Part shown: in pieces, positions 63,769-64,000 of the stretch
Numbering within the stretch: position 1 is the stretch's first letter
Layout of the letters: the number at the start of each line of letters is the position of its first letter
Assembly (NCBI RefSeq): GCF_008086205.1
Contig: NZ_VSKK01000001.1
Coordinates: forward strand, 1,116,001-1,180,000
DNA length: 64,000 nucleotides
From: Bizionia myxarmorum
GTDB lineage: Bacteria; Bacteroidota; Bacteroidia; Flavobacteriales; Flavobacteriaceae
Direction: 5' to 3'
Translations under genes and position numbers: made by a program
Notes under the pieces: generated by a model
Seen by the model: the letters and a program-made list of their open reading frames with translations, nothing else
What the model was told of the DNA's origin: nothing
Databases searched by the model: none

Positions 63769-64000
63769 TTATTGACGAATGGCTTCAATAGCTTCCACAA
63801 CCGCTCTATGGGTTACCACATGCGTTTTAAAATGATGGATTATAGCTATCTTTTCTTTGTCTGTGGCATTAAATTGATTTAAAATATTCATTAAATGCAT
63901 TTTCATATGACCTTCTTGAATGCCCGTTGTAGTCAATGAACGTAGCGCTGCAAAGTTTTGTGCTAATCCAGCAACGGCAACTATTTCCATCAATTCTTTA
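63769..64000 (-). CDS. Hydroxymethylglutaryl-CoA reductase, degradative type (partial, C-terminal end)
   Basis: Only the last 76 residues are in the window, and the start lies beyond base 64000. The piece KELMEIVAVAGLAQNFAALRSL with GIQEGHMKMHL is the conserved C-terminal part of class II HMG-CoA reductases. It includes the catalytic histidine loop GHMKMH. The enzyme interconverts HMG-CoA and mevalonate. The downstream GHMP kinase is 40 bp away, so the two form a mevalonate-pathway unit. Confidence 0.85.
   Translation of the reverse strand, partial: KELMEIVAVAGLAQNFAALRSLTTTGIQEGHMKMHLMNILNQFNATDKEKIAIIHHFKTHVVTHRAVVEAIEAIRQ

Noticed and set aside
1-64000. CRISPR array, rRNA operon or complete insertion sequence
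   Set aside because: I saw no regularly spaced identical repeats, no rRNA sequence and no transposase with flanking inverted repeats in the window.

Overview
The window is a chromosomal segment of a member of the Flavobacteriaceae (Bacteroidota). The signs are: AT-rich DNA, genes without clear Shine-Dalgarno sites, promoters of the TAnnTTTG (-7) type, an RteC-like protein and Bacteroidota-type tyrosine integrase, a GYDIA-family GHMP kinase beside a degradative-type HMG-CoA reductase, type III pantothenate kinase, and an LptC / CorC-like / PpiD-like gene order seen in flavobacteria. Species cannot be named from the sequence alone.

Host region A (1-14.3 kb): two glycosyltransferases, a membrane 4Fe-4S protein with an FAD oxidoreductase, a GH113-like lipoprotein, a carboxypeptidase-regulatory-domain protein, then a compact leftward cluster (7.1-14.2 kb) of arsenosugar-biosynthesis type: two family-specific glycosyltransferases, DUF547 protein, purine nucleoside phosphorylase, rhodanese, a degenerate calcineurin-like protein, SSS transporter, radical SAM ArsS and an AhpD-like protein. 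No arsM is in the window.

Host region B (14.3-22.1 kb): a Crp/Fnr regulator followed by a reduced-sulfur/persulfide cluster (TauE/SafE, MBL-rhodanese fusion, rhodanese, HMA protein, dihaem DUF3365-like lipoprotein, thioredoxin, TPMT-like methyltransferase, two YeeE/YedE halves). Four copies of a dyad TGTAAC-N4-GTTACA precede its transcription units. Three sit at a fixed spacing from a -7 element, so the Crp/Fnr protein probably activates the whole set. Then come a decayed flavodoxin-reductase-like pseudogene, an acyl-CoA dehydrogenase and two minor genes.

Integrated island (25,669-54,799, about 29 kb): bounded by a 15-bp direct repeat that is the 3' end (with CCA) of tRNA-Phe. It has an integrase at the left end, paired TGTTGTCCC repeats at both ends, and a terminator next to the tRNA that replaces the displaced native one. 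Cargo: RteC-like, excisionase-like and DnaC-like genes; one long operon (30.4-45.0 kb) in which hsdM-hsdS and hsdR-YgjP protease enclose seven further genes (two paralogous membrane proteins around a PD-(D/E)xK candidate nuclease, an unknown, a MUG-like DNA glycosylase, two DUF262 proteins); an unrecognised three-gene module with a D...QxK nuclease signature; a WYL / DUF2779 nuclease / YqiA-like esterase operon divergent from an AAA-M41 protease fusion; and a second UDG-superfamily-like protein. This is a dense defence island, and several modules look uncharacterised.

Host region C (54.8-64 kb): tRNA-Phe, coaX, an outer-membrane protein, TPR protein, lptC, small membrane protein, CorC-like transporter, PpiD-like foldase, and convergent mevalonate-pathway genes. 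A strong hairpin-T-tract terminator lies inside the signal-peptide codons of lptC.
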